Positions 15,639 to 24,394 are shown, counted from the stretch's first letter. The stretch: 64,000 bases of DNA from Paraburkholderia tropica (GCF_900109265.1 NZ_FNZM01000020.1:62001-126000); one strand, 5' to 3'. Numbers and translations are program-made. The notes: generated by a model from the sequence alone, not told the origin.

Positions 15639-17519
15639 TCAGATCTTGCTGTCCTTCTCCTCCGCGCGCTCCTCCTTGTAGCGCGCCTCGAAGTCGTGCA
15701 GGCGCGCGTCGATCGTCGACAGATCGTAGAAGCCGACCGACTTCATGTCGCGCGCCTCCTTCAACTGCCGGATCGCCGACGGCCACGCGCCGTCCAGCGC
15801 GAACTTCTCGGCCAGCGCGCGCCGTTGGGTCAACGCATCGCCGCTGCCCGCGCTCGCCTGCGCGAGGTACTGCCACCAGGCGGCCTGACGCGGCTCGCTC
15901 TGCGTCTCGGCGCGCGCGAGCGTCTGCGCGTCCTGGAAGCGCCGAGACGCGATCAGCGCCTGCAGCAAGCCGTCGGTCGCCGCGTGTGACGCGGGCCACG
16001 CCGTGTGCGCGGCCTGCGCGAGGCGGATGGCCTCGTCGGTGCGGCCCGCGCGGCGCGCGATCTCGGCGGCGAGCACGTCGAGACTCGGCGAGCTGCGCGG
16101 CTTGCCGCGATCGTTGCCCTCGGCGGCCTCGAAGCGCACGAACGCCGCGCGCGCCGTGGCAAGCGACTGCGCCGCATCGTCGTAGCTTTCGAGCAGCGTC
16201 TGCGCGACGGCGATCCCGTACCAGTTCGCGGCCACGTTGAGCGCCGTGCGGTCGTCGATTTCGGCACGCAGACGCGCGATCTCATCGAGATATTCGTGAC
16301 GCGAGCGGTCCTGCAACACCCGCACGCGCGCCCGCACGAAACCGTACTCGGGCGCCTGACGCGGCTGCCGGTAAGGCGCGCGGCGCGCGCGGTCCTCCAT
16401 GTCGGCGATGCGCTCGCCAGTCAGCGGATGCGTACGCGCATAGGCGGGCACGCCCGCCTCGCTCATCGACGCGCGTTCGAGCCGCTCGAAGAACGCCACC
16501 ATGCCCCACGTGTCGTAGCCCGCGCCGCCGAGCAACTGGAAGCCGACGCGGTCCGCCTCGTGCTCGGCTGCGCGCGAGAAGCGCAACTGGCTGTCGACGG
16601 CATAGGCTTCGCCGCCGAGCGCGATCGCGCTGCCGAGGTCGCCGCTATGCGCGAGCACGCCCGCGAGAATGCCGAGCAGCACGCCCGCGAGCGCCGCGTA
16701 ACCGCTGTGCTCGCTCTGCGTGAGCATGCGCGCGATGTGCCGCTGCAGCACGTGGCCCATCTCGTGACCGAGCACCGAGGCCAGCTCGGATTCGGTCTGC
16801 GTCGCGATGATCAAGCCCGAGTTCACGCCGATGAAACCGCCCGGCAGTGAAAACGCGTTGATCTGGTAATCGCGCATCGCGAAGATCTCGAAGTCGGGCC
16901 GATAACCGCCGATGAATTGCGCCGACGCCGATGCCGCAAGCCGCTCCGCCACCGCGTTCAGATAATCGAGCACGAGCCAGTCGCCGATGTAGTCGGGATC
17001 GCGACGGATATCGCGCATGACGCGCACGCCCACGCGCCGTTCGGCTTGCGGCGTGAGCGCGCCGCCCGAACCATCGCCGAGATCGGGCAGTTGCGGGACC
17101 CAGGCGGGCGGGCGCACACTCGAACTGCCGTAGACGCCGGGGCCCGACGGATGCGTCGAGCCGACTTCGCCGAAACGCGACTGCGCACCGCCGTAGGTGC
17201 CGAAGACGCCCTGTGCAATCGAGGCGGGTAAGGCGACGTCGCCCGCGTCGTCGAGCGGGCCGCTGACGAGCGCCGGCGCGTTGGGCGCGAGCGTCAGGTT
17301 GGTCGTGGGGCGTGCGGCGGAGGTGGCGCTGGAAGCGGATGCGGATGCGGGCGCGGTGGTGGACACTGTGGAGCGCGCGATGTCGGCCGCACGCAGATCG
17401 AGCACCGCGGCGGGCGGCGAGCCGCCTGTCGACGACGCTTGCGCGCCCGACGCCGACGCCTGCGGCGGAACCGCGAGCGAGACGCACAGCCAGACAGCCA
17501 GGAGCCGTTTCAGGGGCAT
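15639..17519 (-). CDS. M48 family metalloprotease with TPR region, BepA-like
   Basis: A 626-residue exported protein. The start at 17519 (MPLKRLLAVWLCVSLAVPPQASAS) gives a clear signal peptide with an AxA-type cleavage site. A Ser/Ala/Pro-rich linker of about 130 residues follows, then the M48 protease domain with HEMGH at 252-256 and the downstream EHEAD glutamate ligand. The C-terminal third is helical and repeats Ala-rich TPR-like segments. The layout matches BepA/YfgC, a periplasmic protease and chaperone that surveys LptD and the BAM complex. The linker is longer than in E. coli BepA. Confidence 0.88.
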   Translation of the reverse strand: MPLKRLLAVWLCVSLAVPPQASASGAQASSTGGSPPAAVLDLRAADIARSTVSTTAPASASASSATSAARPTTNLTLAPNAPALVSGPLDDAGDVALPASIAQGVFGTYGGAQSRFGEVGSTHPSGPGVYGSSSVRPPAWVPQLPDLGDGSGGALTPQAERRVGVRVMRDIRRDPDYIGDWLVLDYLNAVAERLAASASAQFIGGYRPDFEIFAMRDYQINAFSLPGGFIGVNSGLIIATQTESELASVLGHEMGHVLQRHIARMLTQSEHSGYAALAGVLLGILAGVLAHSGDLGSAIALGGEAYAVDSQLRFSRAAEHEADRVGFQLLGGAGYDTWGMVAFFERLERASMSEAGVPAYARTHPLTGERIADMEDRARRAPYRQPRQAPEYGFVRARVRVLQDRSRHEYLDEIARLRAEIDDRTALNVAANWYGIAVAQTLLESYDDAAQSLATARAAFVRFEAAEGNDRGKPRSSPSLDVLAAEIARRAGRTDEAIRLAQAAHTAWPASHAATDGLLQALIASRRFQDAQTLARAETQSEPRQAAWWQYLAQASAGSGDALTQRRALAEKFALDGAWPSAIRQLKEARDMKSVGFYDLSTIDARLHDFEARYKEERAEEKDSKI

Positions 17520-17530
17520 CGATCTGAAGG

Positions 17531-17569
17531 TCGCAAAGCAGGGTCGCAAAGCAGGGTCGCAAAGCAGGC
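17531..17569. repeat. 13-bp tandem repeat, three copies
   Basis: The unit TCGCAAAGCAGGG occurs at 17531-17543 and 17544-17556, with a one-base variant at 17557-17569. It lies just upstream of the M48 protease start codon (minus strand), in what should be its 5' untranslated or promoter region. Copy number could vary between strains. Confidence 0.85.
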
Positions 17570-17830
17570 GTGCAAAGCGGACGCTGGCGTGACAGTCAGC
17601 CAGCCACGCGCCGATTGTAGCCCGGCCCGGCACGCGATTCCGCCCTCGCGGCCGCGATGACGCGGGCACGTCCACGCGCATCAAAGCACGGCATGGCGCA
17701 TCGTGCCGCGCCCGCGCTGCTAAGATAAGCGCCCTTCTTCATCGCACGTTTTGCGCGCCGGTCTTGCGCGCACGTTATTGGCCAGCCGCGCCGGCACGCG
17801 TCGCCGGCGTCATGCAGCCAGGAGCCCACC

Positions 17831-18319
17831 ATGTCCGAACTCACGCATTTCGACGCCGCAGGCGACGCCCACATGGTCGACGTCGGCAGCAAAGCCGAGA
17901 CCCAACGCATCGCCGTGGCGAGCGGCACGATCCGCATGCTGCCCGCGACGTTCGCGCTCGTGCGCGACGGCAACGCCAAAAAAGGCGACGTGATCGGCGT
18001 CGCGCGCATCGCCGCGATCCAGGGCGCGAAGCGCACCGCCGATCTGATCCCGCTGTGCCATCCGCTCGCGATCACGCGCGTCAAGGTCGACTTCGCGCTT
18101 GATGAATCGCTGCCTGGCGTGCACTGCACGGCGCAGGTCGAAACCTTCGGCCGCACCGGAGTCGAGATGGAAGCGCTGACCGCCGTGCAGGTCGGGCTGC
18201 TGACGGTTTATGACATGTGCAAGGCCGTCGACCGCGGCATGACGATCACCGATGTGCGCGTGCTCGAAAAGCATGGGGGGAAGTCGGGGGATTGGGTCGC
18301 TCAGCCGCTCGCCCGCTGA
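17831..18319 (+). CDS. moaC: Cyclic pyranopterin monophosphate synthase
   Basis: With MoaA it turns GTP into cyclic pyranopterin monophosphate, the first molybdenum cofactor intermediate. The 162-residue length is typical. Seen are AKKGDVIGVARIAAIQGAK, the active-site LIPLCHPL, and the highly conserved segment GVEMEALTAVQVGLLTVYDMCKA with KSGDW near the end. It has no moa partner next to it, and ends in a terminator shared with the convergent pglL. Confidence 0.97.
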   Translation: MSELTHFDAAGDAHMVDVGSKAETQRIAVASGTIRMLPATFALVRDGNAKKGDVIGVARIAAIQGAKRTADLIPLCHPLAITRVKVDFALDESLPGVHCTAQVETFGRTGVEMEALTAVQVGLLTVYDMCKAVDRGMTITDVRVLEKHGGKSGDWVAQPLAR

Positions 18320-18329
18320 TCGACGAAAA

Positions 18330-18359
18330 AAAAGCGGCGAACCCAAGTCCGCCGCTTTT
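18330..18359. terminator. Bidirectional terminator between moaC and pglL
   Basis: A 10-bp stem (AAAAGCGGCG / CGCCGCTTTT) with a 10-base loop, ending in T-runs in both directions, sits 10 bp after the moaC stop and 24 bp beyond the pglL stop on the other strand. Confidence 0.88.
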
Positions 18360-18383
18360 CTCTTCCACTACCGGACGAATCGC

Positions 18384-20186
18384 TTAATCGTCCGAATCGT
18401 CGTCGTCCTCTGTCGCGAACGCCGGCGGCTTGCCGTACTTCTTCAGCAGCGCCGCCTTGAAGCCATCGAGCGTGGGTTCGTTTTCGCAGAGACTGTAGAG
18501 CGCGGCCAGTTGCGTCGGCCAGTCGTGCAGTTCCTGCGCGAAAATCTTCAGCCGCTCCACCGTGTCGAACGCACCTTCCGTATTGCCGTCGAGCGCCTGC
18601 AACACCGCATAGCGGCGCAGCACCGTCTCGCCCGGCAACAGCGCGATCGCACGCTGATGCGCCGCGAGCTTCGCGGGCAGATCGGCGGCGTTCATCGGCA
18701 TGAGCGTGGCCATGCCGTAATCGCCCCACGCGCTGAACAGGTGCGACGGTTCATCGGCGTATTGCTGCGCCGGGTGCGAGCCGTAGTAAAGCACTTCGGA
18801 GCGGTTGTAATCGCGCATCACCGGCCACAGCGACGCAATGCCGCCGAACACGATCACCGTATACACACCCATCACGACCGGCGGCGGCACGGCACGCAGC
18901 CGCTTCGTTTCGAACAGACCGAACACGAACATCGCGGGCAGCAGGAAGAACATGTACTGCTGCGGATATTCGACGAGCGCATGCATGACGAGCGCGCCGA
19001 TCAGCATGAAGCCGAAAATGCGCTCGGGCGTATGCGGCGCGAGCAGCGAGCGCACGAACCACGCCAGCAGCCCGATCACGACGATCCCGCAGCCCACCAC
19101 GCCGGTCTTCGCAAGCAGGTCAATGAAGATGTCGTGCGAGTTATTGGCGATCTCGACGCCGCCCAGCGTGCGGGCGAGTTCGAACTGGTGGATCGGGAAA
19201 TCGCCCCAGCCCACGCCCAGCAGCGGATGCGCCTTGAACATCGCGAGGCCGTAGTGCCACAGCGCGAGACGCGGCGCGATCTGGCTCGCGTCCTTCATGC
19301 GGTCGGCGGCCGACTGGTCGAGTTGCAGCTGATAGTGCACGTTGGCCCAGCGCACGAACGCGTTCATGCCGACGAAGATCACCGCCAGCACGACCGGCAC
19401 GAGCCACGCGCGCGCGCCGCCCTTCAGGCTCGCCGAGCCGTCTTCGCCACGCACGCCGCGCGACGCCGACAACGCCATCCAGAGCCCCGCCACCACGATC
19501 ACCGCCATCTGCAGCCACGGTCCACGCGACACGGTGAGCGCGAGACCGCCTGCGTAGATCGCCGAGAGCACGCCCCACAGCAGCACGTTCAGACGACGCG
19601 TCTGCACGAGATAGAGCGCCGCGGCCATCGCGAAGGAAATATAGGTGGCGAGGTGATTGGCCTGCGCCATGTTGCCGAACGGCCGACGCTGGAACTGCAC
19701 GTTATAGGCGACGACAAGCGGCGTGACCTTGGTTTCCAGATGCAGCAACTGGATGACCTGGCAGAACACCGAGAACAGGCCGCCGATCACGAGCGCCCAG
19801 GAACCCCACACCACCGCCGTGCGCGCAAGGCCAACGCGCGTGATGCTGTAGCCCGCGAGCGTGGCCATGAAGGCCGCGAGCAGATAGCCGACGCCGAGCC
19901 AGTTCATCGACGGTTGCGCGAGGTGCAGCACCGCGGTCTGCACGGCGAGCAGCAAGCCGAAGCCGAGCGGCACCAGCGCCACCATGGGCACGGCGAAGTC
20001 GACGGCCGGCCGCGCGGAGCGCACCAGCAGCCAGACGCCCGCGCCTACCAGCAGGTAGAGCGCCAGCGCGGTGAATTCGGCATAGAACGTCGGGATCGGA
20101 TAGGTGTGGTTGACGACCGCATAAGGCAGCGTCAACGCGAGAGCCAGCAAGACGAACGTAAGGTAGCGCGCAAATGGAGAAGGCAT
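18384..20186 (-). CDS. pglL: PglL-type O-oligosaccharyltransferase (Wzy_C family)
   Basis: A 600-residue inner-membrane protein with about a dozen hydrophobic helices, a Wzy_C ligase/polymerase core and a soluble C-terminal helical tail of about 150 residues. Start at 20186 (MPSPFARYLTFVLL). PglL-specific signs are PFGNMAQANHLATYI, the catalytic-loop GVGWGDFPIHQFEL, and IANNSHDIFIDLLAKTGVVG, which in this family carries the His needed for transfer of a lipid-linked glycan to Ser/Thr of exported proteins. The gene follows a type IV prepilin, so pilin is the nearest likely substrate, though Burkholderia PglL is known as a general glycosylation enzyme. An O-antigen ligase is the less likely alternative. 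Confidence 0.88.
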   Translation of the reverse strand: MPSPFARYLTFVLLALALTLPYAVVNHTYPIPTFYAEFTALALYLLVGAGVWLLVRSARPAVDFAVPMVALVPLGFGLLLAVQTAVLHLAQPSMNWLGVGYLLAAFMATLAGYSITRVGLARTAVVWGSWALVIGGLFSVFCQVIQLLHLETKVTPLVVAYNVQFQRRPFGNMAQANHLATYISFAMAAALYLVQTRRLNVLLWGVLSAIYAGGLALTVSRGPWLQMAVIVVAGLWMALSASRGVRGEDGSASLKGGARAWLVPVVLAVIFVGMNAFVRWANVHYQLQLDQSAADRMKDASQIAPRLALWHYGLAMFKAHPLLGVGWGDFPIHQFELARTLGGVEIANNSHDIFIDLLAKTGVVGCGIVVIGLLAWFVRSLLAPHTPERIFGFMLIGALVMHALVEYPQQYMFFLLPAMFVFGLFETKRLRAVPPPVVMGVYTVIVFGGIASLWPVMRDYNRSEVLYYGSHPAQQYADEPSHLFSAWGDYGMATLMPMNAADLPAKLAAHQRAIALLPGETVLRRYAVLQALDGNTEGAFDTVERLKIFAQELHDWPTQLAALYSLCENEPTLDGFKAALLKKYGKPPAFATEDDDDSDD

Positions 20187-20292
20187 GGGGATCGGGGGCG
20201 TCAGCAACCGGCGCACTATACAAAACTTTTCCCTCCCTGTGCGGGCGGCGTCGAAGCAAATGCCGCCCGCGTGCGTGCGGGTTCGCACGCGG

Positions 20293-20328
20293 AGTCACAA
20301 GTAAAGTTGCAAGCAAAGTCGCAGGCAA
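20293..20328. repeat. 12-bp imperfect tandem repeat between pilin and pglL
   Basis: Three 12-bp units, AGTCACAAGTAA, AGTTGCAAGCAA and AGTCGCAGGCAA (20293-20304, 20305-20316, 20317-20328), lie in the 216-bp gap between the prepilin and pglL. The gap has no gene. On the minus strand this is in the likely leader of pglL. Confidence 0.7.
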
Positions 20329-20402
20329 GGTCGATTCATGCCCGCAGGCACGGTTGCCCGCTCACGTTTTTCGCTCGCACCGGCGCCTCACCGGCGCAAG
20401 TC

Positions 20403-21101
20403 TCATGCGCGGCATTCGGGCGGTGCGAGCTTGCCTGGCAGCGTGGCCGCTTCAGACGGCGCCGGCCCCGCGCCCGGCTCACCGAGCGACGAAGCCGTCT
20501 TGCCGCCCGCGAAACATTCCCACGTGAGCGTGCCGCCCTGCACGGTGCCTTGCGCGAGCGCCACGCGCGCCGTGGGCGCTTCCGCGTTGTCGGGCACCGA
20601 AGGCACGAGCACGAGCGTGTTGCTGCCGTCGGGTGCGATGCGCGTGGTGAAGCTCACGGTGATCTGCCCGGTTGCCTCGTCCACCAGCACCGAAGTCACG
20701 TTGCGCGTGCCCGGCGGCGCCGTATAACCGGCGTCGAAGGCGTTGCCGCTCGCGGCGTTCTCCGCCACCGCGAGGCGCGCCGCGGCCGCGAGCGCGAGGC
20801 CCTCGCCCACGCGGCTGCGTGCGAGATAGTCCTGATAGGCGGGAATCGCATACGCCGCGATCACGCCGACGATCGCGAGCACGATCATCAGTTCGATGAG
20901 CGTGAAACCGCGCGCGGCGCAGGTGCGTACGAAGCGGATGAGGCACGCGAGCCGCGTGATGGGCGTGATGGGCGTGATGGGCGTGATGGGCGTGATCGGC
21001 GTGATGGGCGTGATGGGCGTGATCGGCATGAATGGCGCGAATGGGCGGGTGGCCAGCGCGTTGCGCGCGAAGGCCGTCGAGGCAAGCAGGGAAACGATCA
21101 T
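20403..21101 (-). CDS. Type IV prepilin with very long repeat-containing leader
   Basis: A 232-residue type IV prepilin. The prepilin peptidase site is ARG|FTLIELM, with mature Phe+1 and Glu+5 followed by the hydrophobic spine IVLAIVGVIAAYAIPAYQDYL. The mature pilin is 167 residues and has a C-terminal Cys pair (mature 131 and 165) that would form the D-region loop. Around mature 138-160 it has an Ala/Pro/Ser/Thr/Gly-rich tail, typical of PglL acceptor regions. The start at 21101 is chosen because AGGAG lies 8-9 bases ahead of it; this gives a leader of 65 residues instead of the usual 6-25. The leader includes (Pro-Ile-Thr)x8. A second ATG at 21029, directly before the repeats, has no ribosome-binding site. 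The gene lies beside pglL. Confidence 0.87.
   Translation of the reverse strand: MIVSLLASTAFARNALATRPFAPFMPITPITPITPITPITPITPITPITRLACLIRFVRTCAARGFTLIELMIVLAIVGVIAAYAIPAYQDYLARSRVGEGLALAAAARLAVAENAASGNAFDAGYTAPPGTRNVTSVLVDEATGQITVSFTTRIAPDGSNTLVLVPSVPDNAEAPTARVALAQGTVQGGTLTWECFAGGKTASSLGEPGAGPAPSEAATLPGKLAPPECRA
20955..21026 (-). repeat. 9-bp tandem repeat x8 inside the prepilin leader
   Basis: Eight exact-length units of CGTGAT(G/C)GG on the plus strand fill 72 bp without interruption. Six units are CGTGATGGG and two are CGTGATCGG. Read on the minus strand they encode Pro-Ile-Thr eight times, within the prepilin leader. As 9 is a multiple of 3, changes in copy number would alter leader length but not the frame. 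Confidence 0.95.
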
Positions 21102-21310
21102 CGTCAGGGCTCCTGAAACGGGAAACGCCCGCCACCAGAGGGTGAACAGGCGTTTCGATCGTATCGGCGAGACCTCGCGCGGGGCAGTCGGCCAGATGGC
21201 TTAGGCGCGGCGCTGTCGGTGCGCGCTGTCAGCGAGTGATGTCAGCGCTGAATGTCAGCGGCGGTTGCCAGCATCAGCCGACGGACGCAGCGCACGCCTT
21301 CGCCCCATTC

Positions 21311-22021
21311 TCAATGCGAGCCCTGCGCGCGCCGCGCGTTGCGACGCCTGAGCACATGGCCGAGCACCACCACGAACACCGCGCCCGCCACGCACATGCC
21401 GTATTCGGCGAGCGGCGTATCGAGCAGCGGCCAGCGGTCGCCGGCCGGATCGTTGACGATCAGCCCGCCCGCGATCCAGCCGAGCAGCGCCGCGCCCAGC
21501 GTGACGATCACCGGATAGCGGTCGAGCAGTTTGAGCACGAGCTGGCTGCCCCAGACGATCAGCGGAATGCTGACCATCAGCCCGAACACCACTAGCGCGA
21601 TGCGATGACGCGGATCGGCGGCTTCGGCCGCGCCCGCGATGGCCACGACGTTGTCGAGGCTCATCACCGCATCGGCGACGATGATGGTCTTGATCGCGCC
21701 GAGCAGCTTGTCGGAGGGCTTCACGTCGGCATGTTCGAGATGCGACGGCGCGAGCAGGCGCACGCCGATCCACAGCAGCAGCAGGCCGCCCGTAAACTTG
21801 AGCAGCGGCACGTTGAGCAGCACGACCGCGAAGGCGATCAGCACGACGCGCAGCGCGATCGCGCCGACGGTGCCCCAAAGAATGCCGCGCAGACGCTGCT
21901 GCGCGGGCAGATCGCGGCACGCCAGCGCGATCACGACGGCGTTGTCGCCACCGAGCAGAATGTCGATGACGATGATCTGGATGACAGCGCCCCAGTGGAG
22001 CGTCGTGAAGAACTCGAGCAT
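21311..22021 (-). CDS. TerC family integral membrane protein (YjbE type)
   Basis: A 236-residue membrane protein with about seven helices and the two duplicated acidic motifs of the TerC/Alx/MeeY superfamily, IDILLGGDNAVVIAL (about residues 19-33) and DAVMSLDNVVAIAG. Members export manganese or help load metals on exported proteins. A 180-residue core with a hydrophilic centre (HLEHADVKPSDKL) fits the YjbE subgroup. It lies after sucD in the same direction but beyond a strong terminator, so it probably has its own signal or is expressed by read-through. Confidence 0.88.
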   Translation of the reverse strand: MLEFFTTLHWGAVIQIIVIDILLGGDNAVVIALACRDLPAQQRLRGILWGTVGAIALRVVLIAFAVVLLNVPLLKFTGGLLLLWIGVRLLAPSHLEHADVKPSDKLLGAIKTIIVADAVMSLDNVVAIAGAAEAADPRHRIALVVFGLMVSIPLIVWGSQLVLKLLDRYPVIVTLGAALLGWIAGGLIVNDPAGDRWPLLDTPLAEYGMCVAGAVFVVVLGHVLRRRNARRAQGSH

Positions 22022-22072
22022 GAATGCGGGAAGTTAAGCTGCGCGCGCCGCAAAGACGCACGCCAAATAAAA

Positions 22073-22104
22073 AAGCGAGGCAGCCATGACTGGCTCCCTC
22101 GCTT
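22073..22104 (-). terminator. Strong terminator between sucD and terC
   Basis: On the minus strand a long hairpin (AAGCGAGG, one mismatch, AGCCA, loop, and complements) is followed by six T. It lies 97 bp after the sucD stop and about 50 bp before the terC start. It closes the sucCD transcript, or could be the expression platform of a leader controlling terC, as TerC-family genes are often under the yybP-ykoY Mn riboswitch. I did not find a convincing yybP-ykoY aptamer in the short upstream stretch. Confidence 0.85.
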
Positions 22105-22200
22105 CTGTTCGGAAACCTCGTGAAAGGATTCCGCAAGCATAGCAAAAAACGCCAGCGCCCCGCGCATACGTGATGCGCACGACGCCGCGTTATCTGCAAA

Positions 22201-23082
22201 TTACAGCACCGACTTCAGCAGACGGCCCATTTCCGACGGGTTGCGCGTGACCTTGATGCCGCACGCGTCCATGATTTCCAGCTTCGCTTCGGCCGTATCC
22301 GCACCGCCCGAGATCAGCGCGCCGGCGTGGCCCATGCGCTTGCCCGGGGGCGCCGTGACACCCGCGATGAAGCCGACGACCGGCTTCTTCATGTTGCCCT
22401 TGATCCACTCGGCTGCCGTGGCTTCGTCCGGACCGCCGATTTCGCCGATCATGATCACGGCGTCCGTATCCGGATCGTCGTTGAACATCTTCATGACGTC
22501 GATGTGCTTCAGACCGTTGATCGGGTCGCCGCCAATACCGACTGCCGACGACTGGCCGAGGCCGAGTGCCGTCAGCTGCGCAACCGCTTCGTACGTCAGC
22601 GTGCCCGAACGCGACACGACGCCGATGCGGCCCTTGCGGTGGATGTGACCCGGCATGATGCCGATCTTCAGCTCGTCCGGCGTGATCGTGCCGGGGCAGT
22701 TCGGGCCGAGGAGCAGCGTCTTGCGGCCTTCGCGGCGCATACGGTCCTTCACTTCGATCATGTCGCGCACGGGAATGCCTTCCGTGATGCAGATCGCGAG
22801 ATCGAGGTCGGCCTCGACGGCTTCCCAGATCGCTGCGGCTGCGCCCGCGGGCGGCACGTAAATGACCGACACGGTCGCGCCCGTGGCTTCCTTCGCATCG
22901 CGCACGTTCGCGTAGATGGGAATGCCTTCGAAGTCTTCGCCGGCCTTCTTCGGGTTCACGCCCGCGACAAATGCTTCGCGGCCGTTGGCGTATTCACGGC
23001 AGGCACGGGTGTGGAACTGACCGGTCTTGCCGGTGATGCCCTGCGTGATGACCTTGGTGTCTTTGTTAATCAGAATCGACAT
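22201..23082 (-). CDS. sucD: Succinyl-CoA synthetase alpha subunit (ADP-forming)
   Basis: The CoA-binding subunit of the TCA-cycle enzyme that makes ATP from succinyl-CoA. The 293 residues fit the family. Seen are the CoA site QGITGKTGQFHT, YVPPAGAA, the LLGPNCPGTI segment, and GHAGALISGG, which contains the His that carries the phosphate. Start at 23082 (MSILINKDTKV). It lies 94 bp after sucC. Confidence 0.97.
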   Translation of the reverse strand: MSILINKDTKVITQGITGKTGQFHTRACREYANGREAFVAGVNPKKAGEDFEGIPIYANVRDAKEATGATVSVIYVPPAGAAAAIWEAVEADLDLAICITEGIPVRDMIEVKDRMRREGRKTLLLGPNCPGTITPDELKIGIMPGHIHRKGRIGVVSRSGTLTYEAVAQLTALGLGQSSAVGIGGDPINGLKHIDVMKMFNDDPDTDAVIMIGEIGGPDEATAAEWIKGNMKKPVVGFIAGVTAPPGKRMGHAGALISGGADTAEAKLEIMDACGIKVTRNPSEMGRLLKSVL

Positions 23083-23176
23083 GTATTGACCTCTGTTCGC
23101 TTGGCGCGATGCGTCGCGTCTTCCGCACGGATGCGGAATTCGCGCCGGCACGCACGCCATTCGTATCCGGTGAAAA

Positions 23177-24343
23177 TTACTTGCCTTCGGCAGCCGCGAC
23201 AACCTTCTGCGCGGCCTCTTCCATGCTGTCCGCCGAGATGATCGGCAGGCCCGAGTCGGCCAGCATCTTCTTGCCGAGGTCCTCGTTCGTGCCCTTCATG
23301 CGCACGACGAGCGGCACCTTCAGGTCAACGGCCTTCGATGCAGCGATCACGCCTTCCGCGATCACGTCGCAGCGCATGATGCCGCCGAAGATGTTCACGA
23401 GGATCGCCTTCAGGCCCGGATTCGTCAGCATGAGCTTGAACGCTTCCGTGACCTTCTCGGTCGTCGCGCCGCCGCCCACGTCGAGGAAGTTCGCCGGTTC
23501 GCCGCCGAACAGCTTGATCGTGTCCATCGTGGCCATCGCGAGGCCCGCGCCGTTCACCAGACAGCCGATGTTGCCGTCGAGCGAGATGTAGGCGAGGTCG
23601 AACTTCGACGCTTCGATTTCAGCCGGATCTTCTTCGTCCAGGTCGCGGTAAGCGACGATTTCCGGATGACGGAAGAGCGCGTTCGAATCGAAGTTGAACT
23701 TGGCGTCGAGTGCGGTGACCGTGCCGTTGCTCGACACGTTCAGCGGGTTGATTTCGGCCAGCGACGCGTCGGTTTCCCAGAATGCCTTGTACAGGCCTTG
23801 CAGGATCACGCGAGCTTGCGGAATCGACGCAGCCGGCACGCCGATCTTCGCGGCGAGGTCGTCGGCTTGTGCATCGAGCAGGCCCGTGTTCGGATCGACG
23901 ATGACCTTGTGGATGAGCTCCGGATGCTTCTCGGCCACTTCCTCGATGTCCATGCCGCCTTCGCTCGAACCCATCAGCACGATCTTCTGCGAGACGCGAT
24001 CGACGACGAGGCTGACATACAGTTCCTGCTTGATGTCGGCGCCTTCTTCGATCAGCAGACGGTTGACCTTCTGGCCTTCCGGACCGGTCTGGTGCGTGAC
24101 CAGTTGCATGCCGAGGATCTGGCTCGCGTATTCGCGCACTTGATCCAGCGTCTTGGCAACCTTCACGCCGCCGCCCTTGCCGCGGCCGCCCGCGTGAATC
24201 TGAGCCTTGACGACCCACACCGGACCGCCCAGCTCTTCAGCGGCCTTGACCGCGTCATCCACCGAGAAAACCGGCGTGCCGCGCGGTACCGCGACGCCGA
24301 ACTTCCGGAGGATTTCCTTACCCTGGTACTCGTGAATCTTCAT
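23177..24343 (-). CDS. sucC: Succinyl-CoA synthetase beta subunit (ADP-forming)
   Basis: The nucleotide-binding subunit, partner of SucD. It has 388 residues, a typical length. The N-terminal ATP-grasp domain begins MKIHEYQGKEILRKFGV and has the glycine-rich AGGRGKGGGVK at about 51-61. The C-terminal CoA-ligase part shows NGAGLAMATMD, PANFLDVGGGA and VNIFGGIMRCD. It is first of the sucC-sucD pair and follows a DUF2889 gene by 51 bp. Confidence 0.97.
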   Translation of the reverse strand: MKIHEYQGKEILRKFGVAVPRGTPVFSVDDAVKAAEELGGPVWVVKAQIHAGGRGKGGGVKVAKTLDQVREYASQILGMQLVTHQTGPEGQKVNRLLIEEGADIKQELYVSLVVDRVSQKIVLMGSSEGGMDIEEVAEKHPELIHKVIVDPNTGLLDAQADDLAAKIGVPAASIPQARVILQGLYKAFWETDASLAEINPLNVSSNGTVTALDAKFNFDSNALFRHPEIVAYRDLDEEDPAEIEASKFDLAYISLDGNIGCLVNGAGLAMATMDTIKLFGGEPANFLDVGGGATTEKVTEAFKLMLTNPGLKAILVNIFGGIMRCDVIAEGVIAASKAVDLKVPLVVRMKGTNEDLGKKMLADSGLPIISADSMEEAAQKVVAAAEGK

Positions 24344-24394
24344 GCGTGATTCCCTTCAGTCTGAGAGTTGGAGTGAACTTCGTTTCCGCTGTTG

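Noticed and set aside
15639..17519. A complete cofactor operon around moaC and the M48 protease
   Set aside because: Neighbours are unrelated and on different strands; moaC is a single gene here.
20955..21026. Repeat array considered as a CRISPR
   Set aside because: Units of 9 bp without spacers; in-frame within the prepilin leader. It is a simple tandem repeat.
18252..21116. A 954-codon open frame on the plus strand across pglL and the pilin
   Set aside because: It is antisense to two clear genes, is extremely rich in Arg/His/Ala/Glu, and has no domain; typical of GC-rich DNA opposite real genes.
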